From contig CM061070.1 in the NCBI GenBank assembly GCA_030762895.1, positions 36,297,652 to 36,361,651 of the forward strand: DNA of 64,000 nt, read 5' to 3'. Shown here piece by piece: positions 25,401 to 36,660 of this stretch. A program made the position numbers and the translations under genes. How positions within the stretch are numbered: position 1 is the first letter of the stretch; each line of letters begins with the position of its first letter. Origin of the DNA: Sophora flavescens. Lineage: Eukaryota > Streptophyta > Magnoliopsida > Fabales > Fabaceae. The notes under the pieces were generated by a model that made no database searches, was not told the origin of the DNA, and saw nothing but the letters and a program-made list of their open reading frames with translations.

Positions 25401-25527
25401 AGGCATCTTTGATATTAAGTTTGTTAAAACTGAAAATCAATGGGCTGATATTATCACTAAACCCCTCGCAGAAGAAAGGTTTTTATTTATTAGAGATAAT
25501 CTAAACATGCATTGCATTGTTGAATGA
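22430..25527 (+). pseudogene. Copia pol (protease, integrase, RT, RNase H), interrupted
   Basis: Protease DSG is at 22481-22489. The integrase HHCC finger runs from about 22858 to 23000 (WHKKLGHA ... CDACQRGKH). The catalytic core has HMDLFGP near 23057, RSDHGGEF near 23247 and the GVVERKN segment at 23352. RT occupies about 24150-24850, with FQMDVKSAFLNG near 24338 and YIDDII near 24598. RNase H is about 25080-25527 (GYCDADFAGD, SIAEAEYISAA, ITKPLAEERF). Breaks are TAG 23288-23290, TAG 24107-24109 where homologues have Trp, and a frameshift near 25270-25285. The order protease-integrase-RT is diagnostic of copia. All domains remain recognisable over nearly full length, so decay is moderate. 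Confidence 0.93.
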
Positions 25528-26013
25528 CATGTCTGAATGTTAACCTGTCTGTGCTAAATCTGTCATTAATTCAGGGGGAGTGATGATACAATAGTTTAAG
25601 TGGAGTATGTCTCATATGCTTGCTGCATTACTATGATGTTCTTAACATGTTATCTTGCCCTTAAACATATCTCACAAATAAAACTTGATAACCCTTTTTG
25701 ATGTTGACAAAAGGGGTAGAATGGGAGAAATGAGAATGGGAAATGAGAAATGTGATAGAAATGTGTTATAGAAGAATGAATATAATAATAGATGGACATG
25801 AGTATGCTCTGATAGTTTCCATAATTGCTCAGATAAATCTTAAGTAAGATTGCTCTGATAATAATTTCAAAGTAAAACAAGTCAAACTTAATGTCTGATA
25901 TAGCATCCGCATGACCTGCCCGCTTAAGAAAATTTCAACCTATCTGATATATGCTATTTTCTTTGTTGATATTTTCTGAGGTTCATTAAATCATCTCAAT
26001 GTTTGTCATCATC

Positions 26014-26026
26014 AAAAATGGGGAGA
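26014..26026 (+). other. Polypurine tract
   Basis: AAAAATGGGGAGA immediately precedes the TGTTATGTC start of the 3' LTR. This is the expected primer site for plus-strand DNA synthesis. A second purine run (CAGGGGGAG) lies at 25574-25582, just after pol. Confidence 0.75.
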
Positions 26027-26027
26027 T

Positions 26028-27720
26028 TGTTATGTCTCTAAAATGTCTGATGTACATTTTCCTAAGTTTTGATGAGAACTAAACATTTGTTAATGATTTA
26101 ATTAACCTTCATATTGGTTGCTAACCTGTCTATTGAGTGTGCAGATTAAATGATTGAATCATCCGTCCAACGTAAGTGATTGAAGCTCACGTCCACTAAA
26201 ATAAAAGCCAGTGTCCACTAAAGTAATGAAATCCAGCGTCCACTAAAGTAAAAGCCAGCGTCCACTAAAGTGATGAAAGCCAGCATCCACTAAAGTAAAA
26301 GCTAGCGCCCACTAAAGTAATGAAATCCAGCATCTACTAAAGTGACAGAGGCGCTCGTCTACCAAAGTAGCACAAGCGCTCGTCTACTGAAGCAACAGAA
26401 GCGCTTGTCCACTAAAGTAACAGAAGCGCTCTTCCACTGGAGTGATAGAAGCGCTCGTCCACTGGAGTAACAAAAGTGCTCGTCCGTTAAGGTAACAGAA
26501 GCGCTCATCCACTCAAGAGGCATATGGAGCTCGTCTACTAGGATTACGTTCTTTGGACTTGATAAAACCTTAATGAGAGTATCCGTCCAATGACATGGCA
26601 TATGAAGCTCGTCTACTAGCCCGTCCGTATGTAAAATCTTAAATGGGTAGATGGACGCGATTATTTTCAAGATGGACGTGCTTATCCTATGAACGTGAAT
26701 TCTCTTAGAATTATCAGAATCTTATTTCAAGAACCAGAATCAAGAAAAGTCAGAAGTTACTCTCTCGAGCAACCTCGATTATCAAAACCAAAGACTAGTT
26801 AAAGAATGCTTCCAACATGTTTTATTCCCTAGTACCTCTGGTCCTTACACGAAAAGGGAATTGTACTCAGCAAAGTACAAAATGCTCTCTGCACAACTCT
26901 GATATGGTTGTATCACGATGCATAAAGCCATGATCCTTCATGTTAGAGTACAACCAACGTTCCTATTGCATTAATTGTTGCCCAGAACGACTCTATTTCA
27001 TTTAATGAAGTTCTGCTTGAAGCCAACATCTGAGGGAATGTCTCTAACGGATCCTAAATGCTTGAAGACCATAAATACAGAAGTCATTGAAGATGAAGTG
27101 CAGAGATAATACACATAGAATCAAAGAGTCATTACTCTGCACATTAATTTCTTCATTCTTTCATTCTGTATTCTTCAATCATTTGAAGTTATTACACAGA
27201 CTTTCCTAAGTTTTACATTTAAACCACTCTCTGAGTGTTAGCGAAAGATCTGTCTGTGAGAAGATTGTATTTATTACAAACCAAATCTCTCAAACAAACC
27301 TGAGTGAGCCTGAAGAGGCTAAGTGTGCAAAGAATACTTTTCTTGAGCCTGAAGAGGCTAAATGCGCAAAGAATACTTGTCTTGGAGCCTAAAGAGGCTA
27401 GGTGTGCAAACAATGCTTGAGTCTGGAACCTGATTAGTTATAGTGGATAAATCTTGGTGCTGCCAAGGACTGGACGTAGCTCTTTGCTTTGAAGAGTGAA
27501 CCAGGATAAATAACTGTGTCAATCTCTCTTTCCTTAAACTCTTTAGTTGCTTTAGTTTTCTTACATCTATCAAGTAGTGTGTTTGCCAAAAGTCACCGTC
27601 CATCCTGTATCCTTCCACTCGTCCAGACCTAGCTTCTGTTTTTGAAAATATTTCAACTTTGCTTAAATTCTGATAAAGACAATTCAACCCCCCTTCTCGT
27701 GTTTATAGTTGTCTATTTCA
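26028..27720 (+). repeat. 3' LTR of the copia element (complete)
   Basis: 1693 bp, starting TGTTATGTCTC after the polypurine tract and ending TCTATTTCA, as the 5' LTR does. U3 contains a minisatellite (26163-26520), and the R/U5 part holds three ~37-bp units at about 27308-27422. It is followed directly by the inverted gypsy-type LTR. Confidence 0.85.
26163..26520 (+). repeat. Minisatellite inside the copia LTR
   Basis: About 13 tandem units of roughly 25-27 bp, in two related types. The first half reads like CCAGCGTCCACTAAAGTAA and the second like GCGCTCGTCCACTAAAGTAA. The 5' LTR keeps only the second type (19310-19460), and its truncation point coincides with the transition between the two. 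Confidence 0.85.
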
Positions 27721-28274
27721 GGAAGGTGATAAAGTGAAAATGAGAGGGATATATATACAGTGAAGGGGGGAGATTCCATGGCTCCAAGGGGGAAAATAAG
27801 AGCTTGGGGTGCAAGCTTGGTCTTAAGGCATTGTTTGGTTGAAGAGGAAAGAGAAAAATAGGTTTTTAGAATATAATATGATATAATTTGAAAAGTGTGA
27901 TGATTACACTTTTGGAGTGTGTCATTACTCATTTCCATCAAGTCTCATCAAGTCACTTCACTTCTTTTGTGCTCCCTAATCTGCTCTATTTCGTACCCAG
28001 TTGCATTTCCGATCATAATTCTTCCGACGTTTTCGCCCAAATAAAATATTTTATTTTATTTTTAAACTAAAATTTTCAAAATAACCAAAGTTGAAGGAAA
28101 CATAATAAAAACACCGGCAGGGAAACGCAGACCGGCTTCCGTCTGAATTTTCAACCGAAATTTTTACATTGAGTTCATATGATATAACATAAGAAAATTA
28201 TTTTAGTTTAATTAAAATCATCCTCTGAGTTGAATCTAAAAATAAACATTTAAGTATGTTTTTACTGTTACAGA
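27721..28274 (-). repeat. LTR of the 18327-type family, inverted, truncated by copia
   Basis: In reverse complement it starts TGTAACAGTAAAAACATAC at 28274 and matches the plus-oriented copy at 18327-18970. It includes the ACACTCCAAAAGTGTAATCA block and the GAAAACG/CGGAAG phrases. It is inserted in the gag region of the gypsy relic that begins right of it. GAAAG at 28275-28279 would be its 5' flank. The other end is lost at the copia 3' LTR border. Confidence 0.65.
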
Positions 28275-28757
28275 AAGCATAGGAAAAACATGGTGTTACA
28301 CCTACATTCCTCACCTACCAGATTGGCATTGCCCGCACCACCTATAACTACTGTCCCTCTAATCCGTCGTTTGACACCAGCCGAGTAACAAGCACGCTGT
28401 GCAAAAAGGCTATGCTTTAACTGTGATGAGGGGATTCACATAGGACACCACTGCAATTTCAGTCAGTTTCTGCTCTTATTAACTGAAGATGAACCTCCAT
28501 ATTCACCTCCCATTGACCCCCTAAACACATCCCTGGATTGCCCAACCATCACACCACCCCCACCATCAATACCTACAAATTTCCTAACCCAAACAGAAGC
28601 CACAAAACCACCCTCACCACCCTTAGATAACAATTCAAGGTCTCCTGAAAATTTCCATTTATCTATGCACGCGGTCATGGGCCATCCATCACCACGCACC
28701 CTGCATTTTCAAGCAACTATATTTGGCCTTGGTGTTTCAGTTTTGGTGGATACGGGC
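28275..28757 (+). pseudogene. Chromovirus gypsy gag C-terminus and protease start
   Basis: This is the surviving 5' part of a second gypsy polyprotein. A CCHC zinc knuckle (CFNCDEGIHIGHHC) is at 28413-28454, preceded by PLIRRLTPAE and an in-frame TAA. A proline-rich linker follows, then SMHAVMGHPSPRTLHFQA at about 28660-28713 and the protease active site LVDTG ending at 28757, where a solo LTR interrupts it. The 5' LTR and most of gag are missing. Confidence 0.85.
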
Positions 28758-29636
28758 TGATGTGATCAAGTATTGATCACTAAACATTTGGGGATCTTTC
28801 TTTGATTTCAAGAGCTAAGAATTCAAGATCAAACACAAACTAGAACAATAGAATGAAGCTTGATTCTCAAGTGAGAATCAAGAGAAACAAAAAGGAGTAG
28901 AAGAGCACAATTATATATGAATTGAAATGACAAGAACAAGAATTAAAGTGTAGAATTTAAAGTGCATAAAATTAAAGAATAAAAGTAGAAAATGGAATAG
29001 GAAGAAGATGAAGGGAAGGCGCCACAAATTGAATCATCTATGAGAAGAAGATTGAATTTGATAAGCCAGGGGAAGATTTACCACTTGAATAAGGATATTC
29101 AAGATAAGAATCAAAGTTCAAATCTTGAACCAAGAATAGGAGAACTCTCAACTCTCTCTAGCAATCTCAAGTGTGAGAAAACTCAAATGTATTCAGAACT
29201 TTAAAAAATGATTTACATGAAGCCTATTTATAGACTCATCCTACTTAAGGTGCAAGCTAGACTAACTTGAAGTGCAAGCTACTCTAACTTAAGATGTAAG
29301 CTAGTCTTACTTGAGGTATAAGCTACTCTAAGTCCTAATGGGCTTGTAACACTCTTAAGCCCAATTACAAGCCTAACTAAATCAAAGCCCGTATAGAATT
29401 TCGTACTAAACTTGTAGCCCAATTTAAGTCATGATAGATGCCGAATCAGGTCTTGAGTCAAAAATAAGATTTGTAGATAATCTTCTAAGCTTTCCAACGC
29501 ATCTGCGATCACTTCAATCGGATATCTACAACTCAAAAAACAGCCAAAATTGTGAAGTAGGTTTTGCTTTAGATTTGCTTCAAAGTTGACTTGCACCAAT
29601 TGGCCCATTAAGGTTGTGCTTCCTAGGATCATATCA
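28758..29636 (+). mobile_element. 879-bp solo LTR inserted in the gypsy protease
   Basis: It starts TGATGTGATC and ends GATCATATCA, giving TG...CA termini that are also partly inverted copies of each other. Flanks are CGGGC (28753-28757) and CGAGC (29637-29641), a 5-bp target duplication with one substitution. Removing it restores the protease reading VDTG-SSHNII across the junction. There are no coding domains, internal PBS or second LTR, so it is best read as a solo LTR left by recombination. Confidence 0.85.
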
Positions 29637-32214
29637 CGAGCAGTTCACATAATATCATACAACCTAGGGTTGCATCCTTTATTGGCCTTACCATTGTTAC
29701 CTTATCCTCTTTTTCAGTAATGGTGGGAAATGGTGCTCAATTACATTGTTCCGAGAAGTGCACTGATGTACCTTTGAATGTCCAGCAGCACACCTTTCGA
29801 GTTTCTCTATATGTACTTCCTATTCAAGGGGCGGATATTGTGCTGGGAGTACAATGGCTACAAACCTTAGGGGCTTTTGTTTCCAACTATGCAATTCCCT
29901 TCATGCAATTTTATCATGAGGGCCAGCTCATTACTCTAAAAGGGGATGCTTCTCCTAACCTTGCCCTCACAACCTTTCATCAACTAACCCGCATGCTAAG
30001 TACAGATTCTATAGCTACCTTTCATGCCATTTCTATGATCCTTACCCCACCCCCAACACATCCTAGACTATCCACTTCTCCTTTCACTCCTAAGACCTTT
30101 TGGTGATCAATAACCTACCTATAGACTTAGCTGCCATTTTGCACCACTACACACATGTCTTCACCACTCCACATGGCTTACCCCCTAACCGCCCCCATGA
30201 CCACCATATCCATCTACTTCTTAATTCCTCACCCATTAACACTCGACCATACCGTTACCCTCACTTCCAAAAAGAAACCATAACCAAATTAATTGCGGAG
30301 ATGTTAAATGATGGCCTCATTCGACCTAGCACTAGCCCTTTCTCCTCTCCGGTTCTTTTGGTCAAAAAGAAAGATGGTTCATGGCGGTTTTGCATAGACT
30401 ATCGAGCCCTCAATGCCATTACCATTCGTGACCGATTCCCAATCCCCACTATAGATGAGCTACTTGATGAGCTCCAAGGTGCCTCTTTTTTTTTCCAAAA
30501 TTGATCTCCACTCAGGTTACCACCAAATCCGCTTAGCCCCAGAGGACATCCCTAAAACCGGATTTCGTACCTTTGATGTTCACTATGAATTTTTGGTGAT
30601 GCCCTTCGGCCTTACTAATGCCCCATCAAGCTTCCAATCTGCTATGGATGACCTTTTTAGACCTCATTTGAGGAAATTTGTTTTGGTTTTCTTTGATGAT
30701 ATACTCATTTTTAGTTCTACATGGAATGCACACTTAGAACATGTAGAAACTGGAATTATTGTTAACCCTTCAGTTTTATGTTAAGTTTCCAAAATGCAAA
30801 TTTGGTGTGCAACAGGTTAATTACTTAGGGCATATCATTTCCAACAAAAGGGTACAAAATGATCCTAGCAAGTTGCAGGCCATCACAGATTGGCTTACCC
30901 CTACTTCTATCACCACACTTAGAGCCTTTCTCGGGCTAACTGGTTTTTATAGGCGTTTTGTACACCACTGTGCTACTATTGCTAGTCCCCTTACGGATTT
31001 ATTGAAAACTAATACTTTTACTTGGCCAGATTCAGCAGAGGAGGCTTTTCAAAAATTAAAGAAAGCAATGGTCACATTACCTGTCCTCTCTCTGTCGGTT
31101 TTTTCTTTGCCATTTGAGGTTACCACAGATGCTTCAAACACTGCTGTGGGGGCTGTCCTCTCCCAGAATGGCAATCCAATTGCATTCTTCGGTAGGAAAA
31201 TGGGACCCCGACTCTGTGCATCTTCCACTTATGTGTGAGAGTTGTATGCTGTCACCGAAGCTGTCAAAAAATGGAGGCAATACCTGTTAGGTAACACCTT
31301 CAAAATTTTACAGATCACAAGAGTTTGAAAAGTCTCATAACCCAGACAAATCAGACTCCAGAGCAACAAAAATGGCTTACAAAACTAGTGGGGTACTCAT
31401 ATGAAATACATTACAAACCTGGTCGTGAAAACACTGTGGCAGATGCTTTGTCCCGGATTCCAGAGGCCTCATCTATGCTGATTTTTTAAAACATCAGTTC
31501 AGTTACTTCTTCCTTGTTTGCAGAACTGCAGTAGTTTTATTCCTCTCATCTAGTGGGACAAACTCCTAACAAAAGTCCAGAATGACTCAGATATGCAAGG
31601 AAAATTTTCTTATAAAGGGGGCTTGCTATATTTCAAAGACAGAGTTTTCATACCTCAAGACTCAGGGCTTATTCCTTCCTTGTTGACTGAATTTCATGAA
31701 TCCCCTGTGGGCTGTCATTCCGGCATCAAGGCTACTCTGGCCCATCTCTCTGCTTCATTTTTCTGTCCAGGTATGCATAAGGCTATTAAGTATTTTGTGA
31801 ATAAATGCCACACATGCCAACTTCACAAGTACAACACCCATTCTCCTTATGGCCTGCTACAACCTCTATCTGTACCCAGTCGAGTGCGGGAAGAAATCTC
31901 TATGGATTTCATCACTAATCTTCCCTCCTCTAACAGCCGCACTGTTATTTGGGTAATTGTTGACCGCCTGACAAAATATGCGCACTTCATTGCACTACCC
32001 ACTAGCTTCATAGTTGCATCTTTGGCTTCTATTTTTCTTGCTAAGATCTATCGATTGCGTGGTGCCCCCAAAACTATAGTGAGTGACCGCGATAGTATCT
32101 TCATCATCAAATTCTGGAAGGAGCTTTTCAAAATTCTAGGGACTACATTAGCCTTTAGCTGCTCCTATCATCCGCAAACTGACGGCCAAATGGAGGTGCT
32201 CAATCGATTCCTTA
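29637..32214 (+). pseudogene. Chromovirus gypsy pol: protease, RT, RNase H, integrase N-part
   Basis: Protease remainder with GADIVLGVQWLQTLG near 29853. RT runs from about 30230 to 31000, with VKKKDGSWRFCIDYRALN near 30361 and FFDDILIFS near 30690; a frameshift lies near 30490 and another near 30770. RNase H follows (TTDASNTAVGAVLSQ near 31122), with stops near 31237 and 31325. The integrase zinc finger is at about 31700-31830 (HSGIKATLAHL ... CHTCQLHK) and the core starts with MDFITNLPSS near 31902. The motif SDRDSIF is near 32083. The reading ends at LNRFL, where the 3.8-kb solo LTR was inserted. Lost frame in at least three places makes it inactive. Confidence 0.92.
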
Positions 32215-33237
32215 TGTAACACCCAAGTTTTTACATATATGATTAATTATTTTATTTGGATGTTCATGTTTATTTTTGGTTATGTGGTTTAGTTTGAGTA
32301 ATTTTATTACTCTTTCTAAATTATTTTATTGGATGTGTTAGCACTGACTTATTTCAGTGTATTCACGCTTACTAGACAATAACGTAAGTATTTATTTGGA
32401 AAAATAGTTTAAATGATATGATTGAGAGAAAGGTATTTTCATATTTTACTCTATTTACTTTTAGAGTTGAGAATAAATTGGTTTGAGATTAATCGGATAT
32501 TAATCTTGGACTGGGTATTTTCTTAGTTGATCAATTCAACTATCAATCTCTACTATATTTCAAAATTTGAAAGTATATATTTGTCAATCTTGATTTTTAG
32601 ACTAAAAGGGCAAAAACGTGTTTATTTTTAGGCTTAATAATTATCACTCATTTTTGTACCTATCACAAAATGTTAAGTTAAAAAACTTAAGTTCTCTCTT
32701 CTCCCTCTCTTATCAGCCACGACCCCCACCCTTCTTTCTCTCTTCTTTTCTTTTTTTCTTCTCTTCTTCTTCCTCCCACTCCAACTTCACCTCCCTCTCT
32801 CTATGGTTCAGACCGGCGGCACCCTTCTGCCGCCGTATCAGCCGTCTCGCCGCCTTAGGTGTTGCTCGATCGTCTTCCGTCGCGGTTGAGAAGGAGAAGA
32901 TGAACGCATGTTAGATCTGTCCTGTGTTCGTGGGTGGGTCGCGGTCACCGCCGCGGTGATGTCGCCGGCCGTTGCAGGGAGCTCTTCCACCATCGGTAGG
33001 GGTGGTTCCATCCTTCTCTTGTATTTCAAACTCTTTCCTCTCATTCTCCGAACCTTAACTCGTTTTGTTTGGTCCTGGTGGTGCAGAATGGAGTTCCGCC
33101 ACCGTCCTCTGCCATGGCCGCCGTCCGGCGCCGATAGGAGCATCACAGCACCACTACCTCTTCTTCTTGTTGGGTGAGTTGGAATTTCACTCATCTATTT
33201 GTTTAAAAATTTAAAACCCCCTAATTTAATTTTGAAA

Positions 33238-33259
33238 CCCTAACCCTAACCCTAACCCT
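33238..33259. repeat. Short CCCTAA tandem run (telo-box-like)
   Basis: Four CCCTAA-type units within AAACCCTAACCCTAACCC. It is far too short for a telomere relic and lies inside an LTR just after a leader-like segment. Telo-box motifs are common in plant promoters and leaders. Confidence 0.7.
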
Positions 33260-34889
33260 TTGATTCCATATTATAACCTTGAAATTGAACATTGTTTTAT
33301 GCTATTGAGACTGTGAATTAGTGTTTCCCTAAGCCAATTTCATTGTTCTTTGGCTAAATTGAATTTTCCCCAAATTGCTCTTTGAACCCTAAAACCCCAA
33401 TTTCGATTTTTATTCAAATTGGTTATGTTTGGTAAAATTAAGTATGCATTTATGAAATTAGGACTTTTAGTTGATGATTCCTAAGTTCATTTTCATGATC
33501 ATTTAATCAAAACAAAGTTTCCTCAAAGGGTATTGTGAAGCTTAAGCTCCAAACATGATTTTCTTTGAAAATGACCTTGTTTGGTAATAAGATTAAGTGT
33601 TTAGATCAAATTAGAATGTGTGTTTGATCATGTGTAATTGATTTCTTGATTTCTGGTTGTTGCGCGTTGTTGGATTCCCTCTCTGAGACGTTTGGCACGG
33701 TTATGCTTGCTTGATGGAGTAGATAGCTACACTCTTAGAGCTAACGTGAGCATTAAGACGAGGATCATTTACTTGTCTTCAAAGGTAAGGGGAGCTTGCC
33801 TAGGGATATTCGATGGCTATATGAATGTGTGTATGTGTTTAATTGAGTGTTGTGAATATTATTGTGATATTGAGCCAATACTTGAATACCTTGTTTACTT
33901 GAACTATTGTGGTTATTACTTGAAGTTGAACATTACTTGCTTTAAAGTGTTATGAATTATATATATGTGATGAACTGTCATTAACTGTGATATTATTATT
34001 GTTGTGAATATATTACTGTTGATTGAAGTTTGAGAAGCCGGACTTGAGTTTGTGCTCAATGATTATAAAAATTAAAAGCCTTAATAAGTCTTGAATAGAA
34101 CTTTGAAAGTTTTGGGGTCATTTATAAAAGTTCCTTGTTTAAAGTGCTTACTTCAGAAGAATAAGATCTTTGTTTTTAGGAAAATGTTGAAGTGATTTTA
34201 AGTTGAAGGAAACTACCTTTTATGATCAAAAGTTTTGTACGAGAGATAACCTTTTTGAATTGTGCGTTTTATGAAGGAAAAACCCTTTGAAAATATTTGA
34301 CTTTATTCCATCAAGGAATTTCAAAAACAAACGAATTTCCTAAATGTTTTAGAAAAGATTTTGCAAAGGAAAAGGATTTTCTCCTAAATGATTTGGAAAC
34401 GTTCTGGTTATTTGGATAAGTGACCGAGGTCTTGTTTTAGATTTGATTTTCACTAAGCGAAAATTAAGTACATGTGAATTGAATCTAGTTCACAAGACGT
34501 CGCTTCTAGTATTCTGTAATATGCACGTTGATCCTTGATCCGTGTCACGTTGTTGTGGACTGTGTGTCCTAATCACGTTGTTGTGGACTGTGTGTCCTAA
34601 CCACGTTGTGACGAACGTTGTTAAGGTGAATGTTGTTTTCTACGACCACAAGCCTAGGACTGGTGCATCAGTCTAAGGTGTTGTGATTGAGCACTCGGAC
34701 TGCGTGTCTCGTGTTGATGTTGATAATTTCAAAATGATGAAATTTATGAATAGTCGCTAGCCTTTGAGCTTCGACAACGAATGAGAACGAACACAAAGAA
34801 AACATCGAGAACTAAATGTTTTACATTTGCATTTACGGCAGACGTGCCCGACGTGGTTTTATCGTGAGACCTTAACAGGAAAGGTATAA

Positions 34890-35095
34890 TGTGACGGTGT
34901 ATTATCGTTGTTCTTCAAATGGACAATGAGACGGTGTACGTGTACTGTTATGCCTAAATGGACAATGAAATGGCGTGCATAATCGTTGTGCCTAAATGGC
35001 CAATGAGACGGTGTATTATCATTGTGCCTAAATGGCCAATGAGACGGTGTATTATCGTTGTGCTTAGCTAGTCAATGAGACGGTGTATCGAGCAT
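34890..35095 (+). repeat. Minisatellite in the solo LTR
   Basis: Four to five imperfect units of about 45 bp containing AATGAGACGGTGTATTATCG and TTGTGCCTAAATGG. A separate two-unit repeat of 29 bp (CACGTTGTTGTGGACTGTGT...) lies just upstream at about 34548-34605. Confidence 0.85.
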
Positions 35096-36013
35096 GATCA
35101 ACTCATTTTGAGGATGTTGGGATCTCTGGAGATTAAGTTTAGAGCCTAATTATTGAAGTGTCATGCATTCTCTTTAGATTGTTCGGGTATGAGACCCCCT
35201 GATATAACACTTGTTATTTTATCTCTTAATAATAATTAAATGTTAATGTGCTGAGGTGATGTATGCATCATGTATATGGTTGTTGTGTGATATATCCATT
35301 TGTCGGTATCTCACCCTTACAGATATATCAGGTTTCTTCTGGTTCGCTATTGTACCCTGGGTACTCTAGTAGAGATGGTACAGAGGAGTCTTCCTAAGTC
35401 ACTCAGAGACTTAGATCTAGTTGTTTGATGAAGTATTTGATTATGGAATGACCACGTGAGTTTTCCTCAGAAATAACTTTTAGAATGACCATCTTAGGGT
35501 TTGAGACTTAGATTTTTGATAGTATGTATAGCTATGGCTCAGAGAGTCTTCATTTTAAAATGGAATGTTTATGGCTCGGAGATCATCTCTTTTGAATGAA
35601 AATCTAAGTTTTTCCTTTTGGTGATGTATAGCTTATTGATGTAACTATTTTTAGCATATTGCTGCCTAGTTGTATTTGGTGTAACTGGAATTCTGGAATG
35701 AAAATGTAATTATTTTAGCAGGTGTTCTTTTACCTGAGACGTTCGAATTACAGAGGAGACTCTGTCGAAATTTTTGTAAAAATACTAGCTTTTATTCAAG
35801 TATATCTCTAAATTAAATAAGCTTGTCAGGCTAGGATTGTAAACCGGTGTGCCAACCAAGGCTTAGGTTTGGAGTCGTGACAAAATTTTATACCCAATTT
35901 TAGACGCTTATATACTTATATAAATTATTTTTCGAAAATAACCAACAAATTATTTTTTTAATTTGAATTCCGCACGTCTCAGTTAATAATACCTAGTGGG
36001 GGGTTACACCTTA

Positions 36014-36660
36014 TCTCTTATGTTTTGTGAGTGAAGAACCCCATCTGTGGACGCGTTTTCTGCCCTTAGCCGAATATTGGTACAATTCCTCATATCACTC
36101 GGCAATCAGTATGACCCCCTTCGAGGCCCTCTATGACCGCCCACCACCATCACTTCTTCAATACACTCCAGGCAGCTCAAGGGTTGGTTGATTGGATGAA
36201 ACCCTGTCATAGAGGCAACATATTATGAAATTACTCAAGTTTAATCTCAACAAGGCCAGGAATCGCATGGTACAACAAGCAAATGCTAAGAGAACTGAGA
36301 AGGAGTTTGAGATTGGGCAGTTGGTTTACCTAAAATTGCAACCCTATCGCCAAACTTGTGTCAAAAATCGAGGATCCCAAAAGCTTTCCAAGCGGTTCTA
36401 CGGCCCCTTTCAGATCCGCCGCCGTCTGGGTTCCGTGGCGTATCAGCTCGCTTTGCCGGAGTCTGCCCGCATTCACCCGGTCTTCCACATCTCCTTGTTG
36501 AAGCCTTGCTATGGCACACCAAACACTCAGATTTTGCCTCTACCACCGTCAGCGACGACCCTCTTCAGCCTATCGCCGTTCTCGACCGTCGTCAGTTGAC
36601 CACTCGCACAGAAGCCACGTGGGAAGAAGCCAATGAGGACAGTCTGAGGACTTTGAACAT
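36014..36660 (+). pseudogene. Chromovirus gypsy integrase C-terminus with chromodomain remnant
   Basis: Continuation of the integrase interrupted at 32214. It has LLCFVSEEPHLWTRF near 36019, HSAISMTPFEALYDR near 36098 and the GPY/F module (FEIGQLVYLKLQPYR ... LSKRFYGPFQI ... HPVFHISLLKP) at about 36309-36510. After a frameshift near 36555 comes a chromodomain-like PIAVLDRRQ ... TEATWEEA (36570-36630). A stop at 36190 breaks the linker. The chromodomain marks the element as a chromovirus, which targets heterochromatin. Beyond about 36660 nothing of the element is recognisable, so the 3' LTR has been lost or diverged. Confidence 0.88.

Larger units (their letters stand above)
19310..27720 (+). 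mobile_element. SIRE-like Ty1/copia retrotransposon, 5' LTR truncated
   Basis: A nearly complete element: partial 5' LTR (19310-20659), PBS (20662-20673), gag, protease, integrase, RT and RNase H in the copia order (20730-25527), a ~500-bp non-coding tail, polypurine tract (26014-26026) and a full 3' LTR (26028-27720). The LTRs match closely over their shared part. The coding region carries several nonsense codons and frameshifts, so it is not autonomous. No matching target duplication can be found because the 5' edge is lost. The base after the 3' LTR starts GGAAG. There is no env-like frame between pol and the 3' LTR. Placement with the SIRE/Maximus lineage comes from the initiator-Met PBS and long LTRs. 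Confidence 0.92.
32215..36008 (+). mobile_element. 3.8-kb solo LTR (Tekay/Del-like) inserted in the gypsy integrase
   Basis: Begins TGTAACACCC at 32215 and ends GGGGGTTACA at 36008, with inverted terminal words. The flanks are a perfect 5-bp duplication CCTTA at 32210-32214 and 36009-36013. It separates two halves of one integrase: LNRFL on the left, LLCFVSEEPHLWTRFLPLAE on the right. Length is 3794 bp. No reverse transcriptase or other retroelement domain is inside, and no second copy of the first few hundred bases was seen, so it reads as one very long LTR rather than a small complete element. Within it are a CT-rich, then GC-rich leader (32690-33175) ending in a donor-like GTGAGT, a CCCTAA run (33238-33259) and a minisatellite (34890-35095). 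TGTAACACCC starts and multi-kb LTRs are known from Tekay/Del chromoviruses. Confidence 0.85.

Noticed and set aside
26163..26520. CRISPR-like array of regularly spaced repeats
   Set aside because: Units are head-to-tail minisatellite copies without unique spacers, inside a plant LTR.
32618..33177. Open frames with Arg/Pro/Ser-rich products in the solo LTR leader
   Set aside because: Composition-driven frames on both strands of a GC-rich leader. No domain is seen, and they lie inside a defined LTR.
33238..33259. Interstitial telomere relic
   Set aside because: Only about four CCCTAA units lie inside an LTR, and the unit is not the usual CCCTAAA of most plants.
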